A stretch of 64,000 bases of DNA, taken from positions 1,736,001-1,800,000 of the forward strand of contig NZ_CP036523.1 of assembly GCF_008151785.1 (NCBI RefSeq), given 5' to 3'. The position numbers and the translations under genes are program-made. A model generated the notes under the pieces. It searched no databases. It was not told where the DNA came from and saw only the letters and a program-made list of their open reading frames with translations. Positions 62,303-64,000 of the stretch are shown one piece after another. Positions within the stretch are counted from its first letter, which is position 1. The number at the start of each line of letters is the position of its first letter. Origin of the DNA: Peptacetobacter hiranonis. GTDB lineage: Bacteria; Bacillota; Clostridia; Peptostreptococcales; Peptostreptococcaceae.

Positions 62303-63115
62303 CTATATTTTTTTAACAGGAATTTGTATTTCTGTAACAAATTCTTCTGGATTTCCCGTTTCATGTATATCAATTTTATATATTTCCAGAGGCCCACCAA
62401 CTGCTTCTAAATTGTTTTCTTTTATATATTCTTCTAGTTTTTTTAAATGCTCGTGATTGTATATATAATCGCCTTTATAAGTAAATGTTACATAGTATCC
62501 TTCTTCAAGAGTTATGTTATAAGTTTCTTCATCGTCATCTATTAGACAAAATACTGATTTAAATACATTATTTAAACCTTTTTTTAAAGCTTCTTCTGAG
62601 AAAAACGATCCTATATTATTATTTCCTAAAATATCAAATCTTCCCTCATACTCGTTTTGAAGCCTCTGCACGCAGAAGTCAAACTCCTCATCTCTAGTTA
62701 TATTTGCATTTAATTCTATAGCTTTTCTCTTTTCTATATATTTTAATTCTATGTTTTCAAAATTTGTTATTTCTTTAGATTCAGCTATAGCACTTAGTCT
62801 ATTTATGATATTACTTCTCTGAGAGTTTAACTCTTTGATCTTAGTTTCCGTCAAAATAAGCTCCTCATTTAAAATTCCTTCTGTAGTTCTTAAATTTCTA
62901 TTTTCAAGATATTCTTTTATCTTTTTCATAGAGAATCCAAGTGTTCTAAGCTCTTTTATGAGATTTAAACGATATAAATCCTGTATGCTATACATCCTAT
63001 ATCCATTAGTATCTCTGTCTGGTTTTAAAATCCCTAAATCCTCATAGTACATAAGAGAATCCTTGCTGAATCCGTATATTTTCGAAATCTCTCCTATTTT
63101 ATAGTAATCCTTCAT
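62303..63115 (-). CDS. MerR-family regulator with GyrI-like effector domain
   Basis: Regulator of 270 residues. The N-terminal MerR helix-turn-helix covers about 3-70 (YKIGEISKIYGFSKDSLMYYEDLGILKPDRDTNGYRMYS). A coiled coil covers about 80-115. A GyrI/BmrR-like ligand domain covers about 120-270 and ends in ETGNPEEFVTEIQIPVKKI. This layout is that of BmrR-type multidrug sensors. It lies just upstream of the promoter it should control and is read in the same direction as the pump. Confidence 0.92.
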   Translation of the reverse strand: MKDYYKIGEISKIYGFSKDSLMYYEDLGILKPDRDTNGYRMYSIQDLYRLNLIKELRTLGFSMKKIKEYLENRNLRTTEGILNEELILTETKIKELNSQRSNIINRLSAIAESKEITNFENIELKYIEKRKAIELNANITRDEEFDFCVQRLQNEYEGRFDILGNNNIGSFFSEEALKKGLNNVFKSVFCLIDDDEETYNITLEEGYYVTFTYKGDYIYNHEHLKKLEEYIKENNLEAVGGPLEIYKIDIHETGNPEEFVTEIQIPVKKI

Positions 63116-63157
63116 ATTTTCCTCCTCATATAATATTTTCGTCTAAATTTCCATATC

Positions 63158-63823
63158 TTAAACTATATTTACTTCTATTATTGCAGTTTGATATTCCTCT
63201 TTTATTTCTCCTAAATTATAATTTATTTTTTTATTAAATAAAGGTCCATCGACTACGACTGTGTGGTATTCTCCATTTTCACCACATAAATCTATTTCTA
63301 TATTTTTTCCCTCAGAATATCTTTTGATATCCTCAATAGTTTCTTTATTTAATTCTCTTCCTAAAAAACTCTTATCTAAATAATTTAAATTCACTTTTTT
63401 TATAATCGCTTTAAATCCAGAATCTATAAATTTTGATACAGCTTCTTCTCTATTTATTTTTTCTAATGGCATAATGGCTTTCATATCTGCATTTTCACAT
63501 CTTGTCTTATTCCAATTTAAATGCTGCTCTATGTCTATATCTCCAAACACACAGATATTTACTCCTCTTTCTTTTTTTATTCTTCTTAATGTATTTTCAA
63601 ATTCTTCCTCATAATTATCCATTCTACAAAATACCGGATATACTTTTAATCCAAGTACATTTTCATATTCTTCTATAATTTTTAAATTTATCCCATGAGT
63701 CCAAGAATCCGTTTCCTTTACTGTTATAATTATTGAATCCGGAATAAATCCTCTTTCCTTTATTAAATACATTGCTAAAGTACAGTCTTTTCCCCCGCTA
63801 AATGAAGTAACAAACTTTTCCAT
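63158..63823 (-). CDS. Dph6-like ATP pyrophosphatase
   Basis: Protein of 221 residues with the PP-loop SFSGGKDCTLAMYL at the N-terminus and GENGEYHTVVVDGP near the end, the signatures of the diphthine-ammonia-ligase (Dph6/MJ0570) family. Bacteria lack diphthamide, so the bacterial members adenylate some other, unknown substrate. A conserved FGDIDIEQH is in the middle. It is preceded by AAGGAG and is probably its own unit. Confidence 0.88.
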   Translation of the reverse strand: MEKFVTSFSGGKDCTLAMYLIKERGFIPDSIIITVKETDSWTHGINLKIIEEYENVLGLKVYPVFCRMDNYEEEFENTLRRIKKERGVNICVFGDIDIEQHLNWNKTRCENADMKAIMPLEKINREEAVSKFIDSGFKAIIKKVNLNYLDKSFLGRELNKETIEDIKRYSEGKNIEIDLCGENGEYHTVVVDGPLFNKKINYNLGEIKEEYQTAIIEVNIV

Positions 63824-64000
63824 ATATAAAATCTCCTTATTTTGTACATTGCTTATTTTATCTGTTAAAATTCCTTATTATTCAATTATATAATATCAAT
63901 CTCAATACTAACAACTTCATTTGTACCTCGATATATGTTATTATTGATTATATAAATTTTGAAAATATACTATTAAAAACTAATAAATAAAAAATTTTAG
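63824..64000. other. AT-rich right edge
   Basis: Upstream region of the Dph6-like gene. No gene or structured element is visible before the window ends. Confidence 0.4.

Overview
The window is AT-rich DNA from a strictly anaerobic, low-GC Firmicute of the Clostridia. Supporting signs are a reverse rubrerythrin, a double-length acyl-CoA dehydratase activase, a CD0519/CD1768-type membrane protein, a tryptophan T-box and a dnaG-rpoD-trmK-nif3 housekeeping block. A Peptostreptococcaceae (Clostridioides/Peptostreptococcus-like) source is my best guess; it is an inference. Almost every gene lies on the minus strand.

Bases 1-21,000 hold the most unusual part: a modular locus for small Cys-rich, probably radical-SAM-modified peptides. 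Reading leftwards (the direction of transcription) it runs: response regulator 2 and histidine kinase 2; cassette 3 (peptide 3, permease 3); cassette 2 (peptide 2, permease 2, radical SAM C); cassette 1 (peptide 1, permease 1, radical SAM A, radical SAM B, ABC exporter, subtilase with a C-terminal acyl-carrier-like domain); response regulator 1 and histidine kinase 1; then a fourth permease cut by the window edge. The three peptides are 58-59 residues long, share a leader, and carry five cysteines in the pattern C-x7-C-x3-CC-x2-C. Each cassette starts at a near-copy of one promoter: two LytTR-type boxes with 12 bp between them, then a -35 and -10 with 17 bp between them. The two LytTR response regulators encoded here are the obvious activators. 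Each peptide gene is followed by a hairpin before its permease, which should give much more peptide than permease. The likely picture is a signalling or bacteriocin system wired like agr but without AgrB/AgrD, in which modified Cys-rich peptides are the product and possibly the signal.

Bases 21,000-37,600 are mostly ordinary: a GCAxxG-type redox protein, the dehydratase activase, a CD0519-like membrane protein, gap, a YitT protein, a YihY protein, a large FtsX permease with its ATPase, reverse rubrerythrin and purine nucleoside phosphorylase.

Bases 37,800-41,100 contain a plus-strand DUF3800 gene, a candidate minus-strand small RNA with two matching hairpins, an autoregulated GntR/DUF1648 pair, and a 125-nt inverted-repeat element between convergent genes.

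Bases 41,000-49,300 are housekeeping: nif3, trmK, rpoD and dnaG, then a folate operon (folE, folP, folB and an unusual folK-DAHP synthase fusion) headed by a small nucleotidyltransferase.

Bases 49,500-64,000 carry a MORN-repeat protein, a second YitT protein, lrgAB, an aldehyde dehydrogenase, a VanW protein, a single-span repeat protein, a PNPOx-like protein, a tryptophan T-box with trpP, an RNase H, a MATE pump with a classic MerR promoter, its MerR regulator, and a Dph6-like ATPase. No tRNA, rRNA, CRISPR array or insertion sequence was recognised.
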